Positions 24,053 to 36,500 of a stretch of DNA of 64,000 bases are shown here, piece after piece. The translations under genes were made by a program, and so were the position numbers. This DNA is from Sequoia sempervirens (taxonomy: Eukaryota > Streptophyta > Pinopsida > Cupressales > Cupressaceae), in NCBI GenBank assembly GCA_007258455.2, contig VDFB02047230.1, positions 153,437,797 through 153,501,796 of the forward strand, read 5' to 3'. The notes beneath the pieces are model-generated. The model was not told the DNA's origin and did not search any database. It saw nothing but the letters and a program-made list of their open reading frames with translations. Each line of letters begins with the position of its first letter. Positions within the stretch are counted from its first letter, which is position 1.

Positions 24053-24691
24053 TGTTGGAAAATTTATTGCTCCTGAGCCTCTTCCCATTGCCACCTACCT
24101 ATTAGGGGCATTTTTTTCCTACAACTGGAAGTCTTCCTTTTGGAGATTTCTTTCCCTACTTGCTCTTGACATACAAATCAGTCTGCAGTAAAATTAATGT
24201 TGGTAGGTAAATTCAATTTTGAGAGGGAATGTTGTTTGAAGAGACAAAAAGATTTGAAGGAAGTTAGTTCTACCAGAAGTTGGAAGAAGATTTCCTGAGC
24301 AGTAGTAGTCTGAAGGGGAATGTTTTTGTTTGTTCTTTGTGTGATTCAGATAAGTTTCTAAACAACAACAACTGTGTTTTTTTTGTATGTGAGTAGTGAT
24401 TGCTCCTAAAAGAGCTATGTGTAGCTCGTGCCAGTGAGCTCCTAGTAGCTCCTGAAGTTTATATGTCTAGTTGAGAAGCTCATGAAAGCTCCCAGCAGCT
24501 AGTAGTCTGTAGCTTAGATTTATTTTCTGAGTTTTAAGTTTAGTCTTTTATGTGTTTCCATTTCCAATTTATTGGATACAAAAGAAAGTTGCATATCTCC
24601 TTGTGCTTCCACATTTTGATTTGGGTATTTCTAGTATGGCTGGAAAACAGAGCAACAACTCTGTGCTTTCATTTTATTTAAAATTTTGACA
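24053..24691 (+). repeat. 5' LTR of a Ty1/copia element
   Basis: 639 bp from TGTTGGAAAATTTATTG to the CA directly before the PBS. The U3/R part (24410-24515) holds eight AGCT tetranucleotides in about 105 bp. The 3' LTR is not in the window; the element is cut by the assembly gap. Confidence 0.75.
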
Positions 24692-24704
24692 TGGTATGAG
24701 AGCC
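24692..24704 (+). other. Primer-binding site, initiator tRNA-Met type
   Basis: TGGTATGAGAGCC directly behind the LTR's terminal CA; it differs from the common copia PBS by one base. Confidence 0.9.
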
Positions 24705-24770
24705 ATAGGCCCCATTCCCTTGTGAGTTAGGGCATTTTTTTCTAGGTATTAAGTATCTTGTGCAGGAGAC

Positions 24771-26398
24771 ATGGCTGGAGATCAAGGGAAGTGTTGGAAG
24801 CATCCACCGTCCTTTAATGGACATAACTATGATGTTTGGGAAAAGAAGATGAAGACCATAATGGTTGCAAATGATTTGTGTGAATTTCTAATCAGTGGCT
24901 TCAATGATGTAACTGATCTTGTAGCATATGGAGTTCTCACAAACAATCAGAAGACCCAGTTGAAGGAGTTAAGGAGGAAAGATGCTAAGGAATTGAGTTT
25001 GATAGAAGCAGCCTTGACATAGGCCATTTTTCCCAGAATAGCAGTAGCTAACTATGTAAAGGAAGCTTGGGAAACCCTCTAGACCAACTATAAAGGAACT
25101 AACAAGGTCAAATTGGCGAAGCTCTAGATGTTTCGAAGAGAGTTTGAGACTCTTGAAATGAAGGACAATGAGTCCATTTCAGTTTTTCACACAAGACTCT
25201 CAGGTTTCATAAACTAGTTGAGAGTGAATTATGAAGTCATGGATGATTAGAGGATTATGGAGAAAATCCTTAGGAGCTTACCCACAAAGTTTGATGCATT
25301 GGTGATTACCATTGAAGAGGAAAAGGATCTCACAACCTTGTTCATTGATGAGCTAATGGGTTCTCTGCAAACTCATGAGCAGTGCCTAAATAGGTCTGCT
25401 ACTTCTTCCCAAGAGAAAGAGTTTAAACCTCTATCAAATGTAAGAGGAAGGAAGAGAAGAAACAATGGTGGAAGGAGCTCAAGAGGTAGAGGTCGTGGAA
25501 AATCTAGACAAGGAAATGTTGGAGGAGATAGCTTGGTACAAGAAAATAGTCAAGAGGGAGCGAGAAGCTCTCAGACCAGCTCCCGAGGAGGCAAGAAGAA
25601 CAGCAGTTTGAATTAGAAGAATGTCAAGAGCAATGTTGAATGCTACTACTATCATAAATCTGGTCATTATGCAACTGAATGCTGGACAAAGAAGTGTGAT
25701 CAGTCAAAAAAAAATGCAAATGTGGCTGAAGGAAATCAGTCCACAACCTTCATCATGTGAACCATTGGTGAAGAAGGCGGCCCCAAAGTTTGGTATTTGG
25801 ACAACAGTTACAACAACCACATGAGTGGTAATGAAAGTTTGTTTTTTTTCATTGATAAAAATGTAAAGTTTTAAATTAGAATGGGGAACAATGGATTAGT
25901 TCTAGTTGTGGGAAGATGATCTATTATGATCCGCACCAAGCAAGGTGAGAAGAAGGATATACAAAATGTATTTCTTGCTCCTGGGTTAAAGCATAACCTC
26001 ATGAGTGTTGGAAAACTAATGAAAAATGGATATAAAGTGCTGACGGAGAAGGGTCAATGCATTATTTATTACAAGAATGATAGGATGAAGGTGTTTGTAG
26101 TAGTTCAAATGACAAAGAATCAGATGTTTCCTTTGAAGATTGAGACGTGTTTCTCATCTCAGTCTGTTGTTGCACCTCTTATGAATGGAAAATGTACAGG
26201 AGTACAAACAGTAGCCCTCAAGAGCACAATTCAAGACCCCTCCAAGCTATGACATCTCAGGTATGGACATTTAGGCTATGCTAGTTTAAGTCTTTTGTTC
26301 AAGAACAAAATGATTGATGGTTTGCCAAGAATAGTAGACCCTAATGTTAAGTGTGAGGCTTGCATGTTGGGAAAGCAACATAGGCAGCCCTTTCAATC
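24771..26398 (+). pseudogene. Ty1/copia gag-pro-integrase start, decayed and cut by gap
   Basis: The frame opens at ATG 24771 (MAGDQGKCWKHPPSFNGHNY, a UBN2/DUF4219-type copia Gag start) and stays in register to the gap. Recognised in order: Gag to about 25440; Arg/Gly-rich basic stretch 25440-25610; one zinc knuckle near 25645-25690 with the second Cys replaced by Tyr; protease region near 25790 with the active-site triad read as DNS; and the pre-integrase domain HLRYGHLG...CEACMLGKQHRQPF up to 26395. In-frame stops: TAG 25020, 25080, 25125, 25215, 25248 and 25614, then TGA 25758, TAA 25872, TGA 25917 and TGA 26250. The six TAGs replace probable CAG Gln codons. The integrase core, RT and RNase H are missing beyond the gap. 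Confidence 0.92.
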
Positions 26399-26498
26399 NN
26401 NNNNNNNNNNNNNNNNNNNNNNNNNNNNNNNNNNNNNNNNNNNNNNNNNNNNNNNNNNNNNNNNNNNNNNNNNNNNNNNNNNNNNNNNNNNNNNNNNN
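26399..26498. other. Assembly gap (100 N)
   Basis: Exactly 100 N, a common placeholder for a gap of unknown size. The sequence changes from copia pol to an unrelated minus-strand LTR across it, so distance and even adjacency are uncertain. Confidence 0.95.
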
Positions 26499-27195
26499 TG
26501 GACACTAGTTTTATGTGGGAAAACCCTTACGGGAGAAAAACCCACCACACCAAGAAAAGCCTCTTTGTATTATAGTAACGAAAAATTACATACAGAGACC
26601 AGACTTAACTTTCTGATGTCAATTTACAACAACAACATTCACTAATCAGTCTGGTACAAAATATTAATCTCACAATGCTCTCAAACAACACATAATGAAT
26701 TCACCCAAATCAAATCCGTGTTCAGAACCAAACAACTCTACAACGTCAAAAAATATTCACCATTCAATCATTTTCCAAACATAGTTATTTTCCCTCACAA
26801 CCTGTTCATCTTCCACACAAGAACGGTCACAACTATTCAACTTCCAATGGTTCACATTTTGCTTCTCTCATTGGCTCATAACACACCACGTAGCACAGAC
26901 GTAACTATCCATCGGTAAGAGTCAAGGAGATTTCATCGACATTTAATGTCACTTTGATATGTCCATCGATAATATCCCACATTGACATGGAATATTAATA
27001 GTCATTAGTTTATTAACAAAAGCCCAAAGACTTTAGGTATCCACGAGTTAGTCTTTTTATCAACAACTTACTCGTACACCACATTTGACCATCGCACCGA
27101 ACTATTGATCATTCCTTGTGGTCTCCACCATGACACATGTCCACTTCTCGCGTGTTTCTAGAGAATCAAGCTAGGAATCTCCAATATTCTCAACA
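26499..27195 (-). repeat. Partial LTR of a second LARD-like relative, minus strand
   Basis: On the minus strand the LTR starts TGTTGAGAATATTGG at 27195, right behind a PPT-like CCGGGGGACT (27196-27205). It contains the LTR hairpin (26515-26545) and the stretch GGTTCACAT...CACCACG shared with 6676-8798, so it belongs to the same broad family but is clearly diverged. Its U5 end is lost in the gap. Confidence 0.65.
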
Positions 27196-27674
27196 AGTCC
27201 CCCGGAATTCCAAGTGGTCCCCACATCCATCCACCATGACACGCATTCACTGTTGTTTAATCTCAGCCATTCCCTGCCATCCCACGATGACCCCACCACA
27301 CTACTATGGTTGATCATGATATCACGGGTGGCTGCCACGTGTCCCATCTAATGAATTTGAAAGGGATGAGTTTGCGTGACTGTTGATCAATCGTCGTTTG
27401 ATCTCAATGATTGTCCACTATCGCGCGATCAGAAATCACAAGGTCTTTAATGATCATGATATCGCGGGTGAGTGCCACACGTCATGTTTGGTAAAGTTGT
27501 CAGAATAAGGGAAGTACCTTGGTAAATTAATCAGCCGATAATGAAGATTGTCATTCAATCAGAGAATTAAAAAAAATTCTAACTCTGCAACAAGGTTACA
27601 AACTTAGGAACTCTAGTGATCAGCCGACAATGAAGACTAAGCCAGCAAGTTGATACACAACTTCTAACAAAAAT
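27196..27674 (-). other. Internal remnant of the minus-strand LTR element
   Basis: Non-coding. It has a direct repeat, GATCATGATATC-CGGGTG, near 27313 and 27463. It ends abruptly where the truncated 5' LTR of the next element begins. Confidence 0.5.
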
Positions 27675-30464
27675 TTCTAACTTGTAGCAACTTAGCAATC
27701 ATGCGATAGTCTAATAGTTCGATGGTCATTTTATCAACATGAAAAGGGTGTGGAAGCTTCATCTGCGATAGTCCAATAGTCTGATGGTCATTTTATCAAC
27801 ATGAAAAGAGTGTGGAAGCTTCATCGATGATAGTCTAATAGTCCGATGGCCATTTTATTAGCATGACTTGTCGGTGGGATTGGCAAAGGCATCCTAGTGA
27901 TGGAGTTATAATTAGTGTGGAAGCTTCATCAATGAGAGTAAATGTCATCGACGGGACCTAAGATCTTGTTCCCCCAACGCAGTGATGAGAACACAAAATT
28001 TTGTAGTGGGACCCAAGTATAATGATATTGAAACAGTGATGATGATAGCACATGGCATGGCGAGATTGGATGAACCGTAATCCACATCCTTGTTGTGGAT
28101 TACGAAGCATTGACATGGATGATGATGTTGCAGACACAAGGATGACAAGTGGAGTGGGGACCCTAAGTGGAGTATGGAAGCCTTATCAGCATGAGTGAAC
28201 ATCATCAGTAGGACACTTAAGGTTGTCCCTCTGATATAGCAATGACTTCCTATCAGACAAACAAAGTGATATCGTCAGGACCTTGAAGAAGGTCTCTCTA
28301 ATAGAACGATAGAAGAATGGACACCAACAATGGGACCTGATAGTAACGAAGATGTTTAGAAGGTGAATGATATGGAAACACATGGTTAGCTGGGACTGGT
28401 TAGTGAAAGTTCTAATGATGAAGGACAACGATGATTAATGGTGCAAGATAAAGAAGGTTGATCAAACAATGTTGGTGCTAAGATGCTTCATCGATGTAAC
28501 ATGGGTGTATCATTAGAACCTTGAAGCATGTCATAGTGATAGGGCAATAGGAGGTAGGATGTCTACTACGGGACCTAATAAGATGGATGTGGAAGTGAAG
28601 ACCCGGTAAGATAAGGATGACATGTAGTCATAGATCGAATGAAAGGACGACATGTGGCAACGAGGTGACAATGCTATATCGCTGGGAGGAGATTTAGTTT
28701 CCCTCTAATAGACTGACAGTGTGAAAAAAGTCTGAGCATGATGGCAATGAAGGTAGTACATCAGGTGGATGACTGCAATTGGTGGAATTCTATCCATGGT
28801 GAATGGTAGTGATATGTGGGACCTGATAGGATGATGGCAACAATGAAGTGTGACCAAAGATTACATGTGATGGTCAATGATTGCTTGATATGTCATTTGG
28901 CATCGATAGTGCGAATGATGTGGTAATGACATAGATGACATGTAGGTTGTGGGCCCAATTAGATAACATGGCCAGCATATCAGTGTGACCTTGTATTGGT
29001 GGGATTTTGAATGGATTCCCAATGACAGCAATATTGTAGATTGACGACAATGGTTTAAGCAACCGATTATCCAATGGTCAGGGTTTAAAGTCATCGTAGT
29101 GAATACTGATCACAGGATCAAGGCATGAAGGAATAGATCGACAGCCAGAGTTCAAACACATAGATCTGTAATGGCTCAATAGCATGAACAAGGGTTCTTG
29201 ACCGGTAACTAACACAAAGAAAAGAATTAATTGGTCTAGTTGCTCAAAGTGACCAATTGAATGAAGATTTGATATGTTAGGCGTCAAAATATATTGCAGA
29301 TGAGATCAAGATAAAATTAGATTGAATGGTTAGCAGAGAGCATTAACTACATAACAGATTCTAGGGTTTGATAGGAAGAGAATGAAGGCAAATTCTCTGC
29401 ACCAAATTTAATGTTGTATGGCTCGATGTAGGGAATAGTGATATATGATGAGATGGATAGTGGTGTGCAACTCGAGGGCAAAGGTAACTTGTTGGTGAAG
29501 ATAGCAAGTATAGAAACCCTAACAATGTGCTCAGTGGTGATGCAATGCGTGTAACTAGATTGGATAATCTGGACGGTGATGTGAATCACAAGGTAGAGAT
29601 TGCAGGTTGATGGAGTTAAGCAAAATGAAGGAAATTAGAGAAGTGTGAATGTAGAGAGGATCTACAGTGAGTGTGTAGAGAGTGTAGTCTACAAGCATAG
29701 AGAGAGATGAACAGAGTAATGCATAGCTAAGTTGTAGTAGATAGAGTAAGATAAGGGTAACCTAAACTATAATGCAAATAATCATCTAGGTGAGTATATG
29801 TGAAAGTGCAGAAGAGAAGAAAGAGAGGACTAGTGATAGAACATTGATTTTTCTATGCGCAAAAGAGAGAAGTGTAGAGTTGTGTTGTTGAGAGTGCAGC
29901 TTCAGCAGCAGAGTGTGAGTTGCAATAAGTGCAATAGAGTATTGAATGTAATGATGCATTATAGGTTTTGAAGAACCAAGTCTAGATGCATATTGAAACT
30001 ATCATCATTGTACTGGGTTGTGGCTCAAATTAGGGTGTTGTTGCATCCTTGGGGTTGTAGCTCCTAAAGCAGGGTGTTGTTTCATCCTTGAAGTGGTTGC
30101 TTCTAAATTAGGTAGTTGATGGTTCCTTGGGTTGTATCCCTAAAACATTGTAACAAAGTTTTCTTTTGTGACGTTGGATTTGAGTAGCACACTCAAGCAG
30201 CCTTGGTCACCATGGTTTTTCCCATCTTGGGTTATCCACATATATCTGGTGTTGCGGGTATTTGTGTTGATTGTCTATTTACATGTTTATGATTAAATCT
30301 TTAGTTTACAATATACACAGTAAGAGTTGAGTAAGAAATATGCACAAAGTATTTGGAGTCAAGAAAGTAATTTGCATAAGGTTTCTAAGGGAAAAAGTTT
30401 TAAGGAATAAATTTTGGTATCTATTGATTCACCCCCCCTCTCAGTAGATCATTGTGTTCCAACA
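27675..30464 (+). repeat. 5' LTR (5'-truncated) of the Gag-only copia-type element
   Basis: 2790 bp that match 34342-37128 of the 3' LTR; the first about 790 bp of the LTR are missing. It ends GTTCCAACA before the PBS. Near its start it holds three copies of a unit of about 62 bp (GATAGTC-AATAGTC-GATGG, AAGAGTGTGGAAGCTTCATC). Confidence 0.88.
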
Positions 30465-30466
30465 AT

Positions 30467-30479
30467 TGGTATTAGAGCC
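30467..30479 (+). other. Primer-binding site, initiator tRNA-Met type
   Basis: TGGTATTAGAGCC two bases behind the LTR end; one difference from the common copia PBS. Confidence 0.9.
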
Positions 30480-30622
30480 ACAGGTTCCTTAGGAGAAGCT
30501 TAATCAGCTCGGGTAGATCTTGGTAGAGTGAACACAATGGTTAGTCAATAAATTTTACATATGATGGACCTATCTTTGATGGATCAAGATATATTATTTG
30601 GATCTCATTGATGCAATGATAT

Positions 30623-32350
30623 TTGGGATCCATGGGATTTGATATTTGGATGCCAGTTGAAAATGGATATACATGTTCTACTACACCTCCATTAACTAAA
30701 GTTGAAAAGAAGGAATGTGAGGATAATGCTATAGCAAGAGATATAATTCTTCATGGACTGTCAAGTTTTGTATTGGTCAAAGTCATGCATTGTCAAATAG
30801 AACATGAAGTCTAGAACAAGTTGAAGAGAATGTATGAAAAGGATGGTAAAGAAAAAATGAAGGCATTGACTCATAAATATGAAAGTGAATCTAAAAATAT
30901 GAGTACAAGTGAAGCTACAATAGGAGGTAATGATGAAGATGCATCTACTTCTGGATCTAAGGAGTTTGATGAAGTGTGAGCTTATTACATCAGGAGATTG
31001 AGAACAGGTCCTAGGAAACATAGAGGTAATCACAATCATTTTGTTTCTAAATATTTATATGATGAAGTAAATGATTCTGATAAGGAAAAGGACAATAGAA
31101 ATAATCTACACACAAGAAGAGAAAGTGGGTCATTTGATGTAGATGGCAGATCAAATGATGAACATGGAAGTTTCTATGGGGTTGACCCAATTCCAATGAC
31201 CTCTTATGATAAAATTGAGAGGTCTAATAAATATGAGGAAGTTAAAACCTTTGGTGAAGAAGAAGAAGAAGTGAACCTTAAAGGAAAACTTATTTGTGCT
31301 CTAAGTGAGATTAAAAGGTTGAAGAAAGAGAATGAAGAACAAAAGTTACATGCACAAAAAGAGATAGAAATACTAACTAAATGCCTTGAAGGTTCTAACC
31401 AAATGATAGTTAGTTTAAAAACACAAGTAGAAGAAGAAAGAGGAGCAAAAGATGTAATTAAATTTGAACTACAGTCTAAGTCTAATGATTGCATGAAGCT
31501 AGAAGCAGAGATAATTGCTTTGAGAAGAGATTTGGACAAATCCAAGGAGTAGATTGATAATGGCTTGAACTTGAAAGGTGGCTATAAGATACTTGATGAA
31601 CTTGTTAGATCACAAAAGCCATCAAAACCCAAAGAAAAATCTAGTCTTAGGTTTGAGAAAGGAATGAGTTCCTCCACCAGTACTTTTGCAAACTGGTATG
31701 ACAAAGTTAAAGCAAAATAAATTTGTTGCACAAAGGGAGATGAAACCTACACAAGTTGTTCCAAAGAAAATATTTTTGGAGATAGAAGATTAGAAAAAGG
31801 CACTGCTGATATGAAGAAGGTTGAAGAAGAAAAGAGACCTGCTACAGACAAGAGGAAGAACAATTATCTAGTTGCTGATTGTCAGAAGAAAAAGCCTACA
31901 ACAGATAAGAAAATGAAAAGTTCAGTCCATGAACAACTAAAGAGAAAGCAACATTCATAGCGTGTTGTTAGAAATGGATTTACAAGAAAGAGATATATGA
32001 AGAAGCCAACATGAAGAATACCACCATGCCATGAGCAAAGAAATGGTATGACAAATTTTTCCTCATATTTTTATGGTTACTATTATTTATGTAAACAATT
32101 TGGTCATAGAGCTAGAGAATGTACAATAGCACCAAGTGGGAGCACAAAACATATGCATACAAATTCCTTTGCTCCTAATGTAAACTTGGGTGTGATTTGT
32201 TTTAACTACAACAATTTAGGTCACTTTGCAAAACATTGTAAAATGAATCATGTAAGATCAAAAACACTTAATGAGAAAAGGAATATGTCCCCCAAAGTGA
32301 ACAATGGTTCACATATTCCTAAGAAGAAGGTATGTGTGACAAAAAGGTAG
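30623..32350 (+). pseudogene. Ty1/copia Gag, the only coding domain of this element
   Basis: One frame from ATG 30623 to TAG 32348, with internal stops (TAG 30812, TGA 30977, TAG 31550 and several later) but no frameshift that I could see. The N-terminal part resembles copia Gag (UBN2 type). It is followed by an acidic stretch (31240-31275), a long heptad-rich coiled coil (31280-31550), the conserved LDELVRSQKPSKPKEKSSL segment near 31590, a basic linker, and two zinc knuckles (about 32085-32125 and 32195-32240). In each knuckle one Cys of the CxxC pair reads Tyr. No protease, integrase, RT or RNase H follows in the remaining 1.2 kb before the PPT. The element therefore resembles TR-GAG elements, which rely on a helper for reverse transcription. 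Confidence 0.85.
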
Positions 32351-32639
32351 ACAAAGAAGGTCTAGAGAGAGAAAGACTGGCTAGCAACACTTCATGAGGG
32401 TGCTTCTACCTTACATCACTAATTTGTAGTGATGGGGCATGAGTCTAGGGGGAGCTAAATTGGTGTTTCATTCATCCCTAGAAATGAAGAAAGAGATCAA
32501 ATTAGGTAAAACATGTTTTACAAATTTCTAATGACTTGATGGTTGCAGATTTTTGGTCACATTCTTGCTCCTTGAAATGCATGTCAAGGTGTAAGAAAAT
32601 TAGTAGATGGTGGAGAGTTTGCTACAGAAATTGATATCA

Positions 32640-33512
32640 ACCATTGGTATCAGTTCTTGAAGAGAAGGAGGTGTAGATGCTTTGTCAAGAGAAATGCCTC
32701 TTTCCTACAAGAAGAAGAGTTATGGCTAAGAGGAAACTATTATGTGTATATTGTTTTCAAATTGGTATCAAACCATTATAAATTTGTTCAGAACAGTCTA
32801 GGTTGTACAGATCCCAAAAGGAAGTAAATGCTCAAATTTTCTAAGAAGAAAATGTTGCATGATCTTAAGGGGAGTTTCTTTAGTTAACAGATCAATTGTA
32901 TGATCAGATTAGATGATACAGATGAAATGTAGAACTTGGAATAAAGAAAATATGTGTGCAGGCCAGCAAAACAGCATGGAGCAAGCTCTAAGGGGGAGTT
33001 GTTATAGGTATCAAATCAATGTTATATTAGATACATAACAGTTTAGGATATCAATTGGTACATAACATAAAGTGATTGCATTCACAGTTGGTATAAGAAT
33101 GATCATTGGTATCAGGGCATGATATCATTAATTGGTGTCAAGTATGTGATTCAATTGGCACAGAGCATGAATCAGAATATCTACAATTGGTGTCAGACCT
33201 AATTGGAGAAGAGCTTCAAATGACACTTAAACTAGCATCAAATATTTTTTTATTTGTACAGAGCAGTTGAAGCATATAGGAATGCCATTACAGTAAAAAG
33301 GTGGAATGCAACAATTAGCATAAGAGTAAAAATTGTTTTCAGTTGGTATTAGTGAAAGGGGGAGAAAAGTATGTAAATGCTCAAGTATCTGAGCAAGAGA
33401 TAGAAAGTTACACAAATGCTCAAAGAGGAGCATTAGAGGAAGTTGCAATAGAAGTAGAAAATAATGATGATATTGGCACAAATGTTGAAGTGATTAATTG
33501 GTATCATTGAGC
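32640..33512 (+). repeat. Array of PBS-like motifs (TTGGTATCAG type)
   Basis: At least ten variants of AATTGGTATCAGAGC are scattered over 0.9 kb: 32643, 32761, 33053, 33088, 33105, 33131, 33153, 33186, 33342 and 33497, with weaker ones at 33200 and 33313. All are on the plus strand and resemble the element's own PBS at 30465-30479. They lie between gag and the PPT, where no coding function is seen. Confidence 0.65.
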
Positions 33513-33535
33513 ATTTAAGTTTTTCTATCAATGAC

Positions 33536-33547
33536 AAAGGGGGAGAT
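33536..33547 (+). other. Polypurine tract of the Gag-only element
   Basis: AAAGGGGGAGAT immediately before the TGTTGG that opens the 3' LTR, a typical plant copia junction. Confidence 0.92.
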
Positions 33548-36500
33548 TGTTGGAATATGTTCTCATTGATGTCAAAAGGGGATCAAAGGAGAAGTGTGTT
33601 GATCCTATGCAAAAATGCATATAGTTTTAATTGATGTCAAAAGTTCAAATCAAGCAAAGGAATTTGTTGGCATGATGACAGAAGATGGATGAGAGAGTAG
33701 TGGATCTGATGGAAAATTGAGTGGAAAATTTGTGATGGGTTTTTTGAGAGCTTTCCAGAAAGGTATTGTGCAGGCCCAGAGGATGTATAACACTTCCAAA
33801 AATGAATTTTGTTTTCTCTTGGACAAAATTAGGGTTTACTAGTTAAACCCTAGAGTTGTAGTCATGGCGTCCTCAATATGTTCTTCTATTTTGAAGTTGA
33901 CTATCAACAGCAGGTAATCAATCACATAAGTTACAACTTATGTCATTGATATCATGAGGGTGACTGGCCCCTCTGCCTAGCACTCAAGGTTATATACCCT
34001 CTAAGGGTCGGCAGGACACTAGTGGATCAACGGGAGTCAAGCAGGAGTCTCATCGATGGCTTGATGAAGGTTCATCGAGGTGACTGGCATTGTTCAATGG
34101 GACTTGCATCAGAGTCTCTTTGATGGTCTGATGGTCCAATTGTTGGTGAGACAGTGTGTGAACGATTAAAGAATGGGGGATGTCTCTGCGATGTGGCGAT
34201 GTAGAAAGTAGATTAAGTTTTCATCGACATGAGTGCTTACCGGCGGGAGTAAAGTTGGTGTCTCTCCAACAGCCCGATATCTATATGTCGACATGTCACA
34301 AATTTTCATAACTTACTAACCTCTGAAAAGAGGTTCAAAGATTCTAACTTGTAGTGACTTGGAAATCATGCGATAATCCAACAGTCCAATGGTCATTTTA
34401 TCAACATGAGAAGAGTGTGGAAGCTTCATCGGCGATAGTCTAATAGTCTGATGGTTAGATGGTCATTTATCATCATGAAAAGAGTGTGGAAGCTTCAAAA
34501 ACTATAGTCTAAGAGTCTAATAGTTCAATGGTCATTTTATCAGAGTGACTATTTAATGGGACTAGCAAAGGAGTCCCAACGATGGATCGATAAGCAGTGT
34601 GGAAGCTTCATCGGCGAGAGTAAATGTCATTAGTGGGACCTAAGATCTTGTTCCCCTGATAGAGCAATGAGAAGGAAACATTCCATAGTGAGACCCAGGT
34701 ATAATGATGTTGCTGACAGTGATGATGATGCTAGCACATGGCATGATGAGATTGGATGAACCGTAATCCACACCCTTGTGGATTACAAAGTATTGACATG
34801 GATGATGATGGTACAAACATGATGATGACAAGTGGAGTGTGGACCCCAGGTGGAGTATGGAAGCCTTGTCAGTGTGAGTGAACATCATCAGTAGGACACT
34901 TAAGGTTGTCCCTCCAATACAGCGATGACCTTCGTATCGAATGGAAAAATTGATATCACCAAGACCTTGAAGAAGGTCTCTCTAATAGAACGATAGAAGA
35001 ATGGACACCAGCAATGGGACCCGATAGTAACGAAGATGTTTAGAAGGTGAATGATATGGTGACATGTGGTTGGTTGGGACCGGTTAGTGAAATATCTGAT
35101 GATGAAGGACAACAATGATCAACAGTGCAAGATAAAGAAGGTTTATTGGATGATGTCGGTGATAAGATGCTTCATTGGTGTAACATGAGTGTATCAGTGA
35201 AACCTTGAAGCATATCCCAACGATAAGGCGATAGGAGGTAGGATGTCTACTTTGGGACCCAGTAAGGTGGATGTGGAAGTGAAGACCCAGTAAGATGAGG
35301 ATGGCATGTAGTCAGAGATTGAATGAAAGGACATGTGGCATCGGTGTGACAATGCTATATCGGTGGGAGGAGATCTAGTGTCCCTCTGATAGACCAATAG
35401 TGTGAGTGATGCCTGAGCATGATGACAATGAAGGTAGTACATTAGGTGGACGACTATGATTGGTGGAATTCTATCTATGGTGAATGGTAGCGATATGTGG
35501 GACCCAATAAGATGATGGCAACAACAGAGTGTGACCAAAAAGTACAGGTGACGGTCGATGATTACTCAATATGTCATTTGGTATCTATGGTGTGAATGAC
35601 ATGGAGATGACATAGATGACATGTAGGTTGTGGGCCCAATTAGATAACATGGAAAGCATATTGATGTGACTTGCTTGTATTAGTGGGAGTCTAAATGGAG
35701 TACCAATGATAGAGCGATATGATAGATTGACGATAGTGGTTTAAGTGACTGATTATCCAACAGTTAGGGTTTAAAGTCATTGTAGTGAATACTGATCACA
35801 TGATCAAGGTGTAAAGGAATAGATCGACGGCCAGAGTTCAAACACAGAGATCTATAACAGCTCAACACTATGAACAAGGGTTATTGACTAGTAACTAACA
35901 CAGAGAAAAGAATTAATTGGTCTAGCTACTCAAAGTGACCAATTGAATGAATATCTAATCTGTTAGGTGAAAGAATAGATTGCAAATGAGATAGAGATCA
36001 AATGGACAATAGAGAGTATTAACTGCATAATAGATTCTAGGGTTTGACAAGAAGGGAATGACGGAAAGTTCTCTACACCAAATTTAATGTTGTATGGCTC
36101 GATGCAAGGAATAGTGATATCTTATGAGCTGGACAGTGGTGTGCAGCTCAAGGGCAGAGGTAACTTGTGGTGAAGATAGCAAGTATGGAAACCCTAAAAA
36201 TGTGCTCAGTGGTGATGCAATGCATGTAACTAGATTGGATAATATGGATGATGATGTCAATCTTGAGGTAGAGATTGCAAGTTGATGGAGTTAAGCAAAA
36301 TGAAGGAAATTTGAGAAGTGTGAATGTACAGAGGACTTGTAGTGAGTGAGTAGAGAGTGTAGTTTGCAAGCATAGAGAGAGATAAATAGAGTAATGCATA
36401 GCTGAGTTGTAGCTGATAGAGTAAGATAAGGGTAACCTAGACTGTAATGTAAATAATCATCTAGGTGAGTATATGTGAAAGTGCAGAAGAGCAGAAAGAG

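Larger units (their letters stand above)
30465..33547 (+). mobile_element. Internal region of the Gag-only (TR-GAG-like) element
   Basis: 3.1 kb between 5' and 3' LTRs: PBS, leader, gag, a 1.2-kb non-coding 3' part and PPT. With a full LTR of 3581 bp on the right, the LTR is longer than the interior, which is unusual. Confidence 0.85.
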
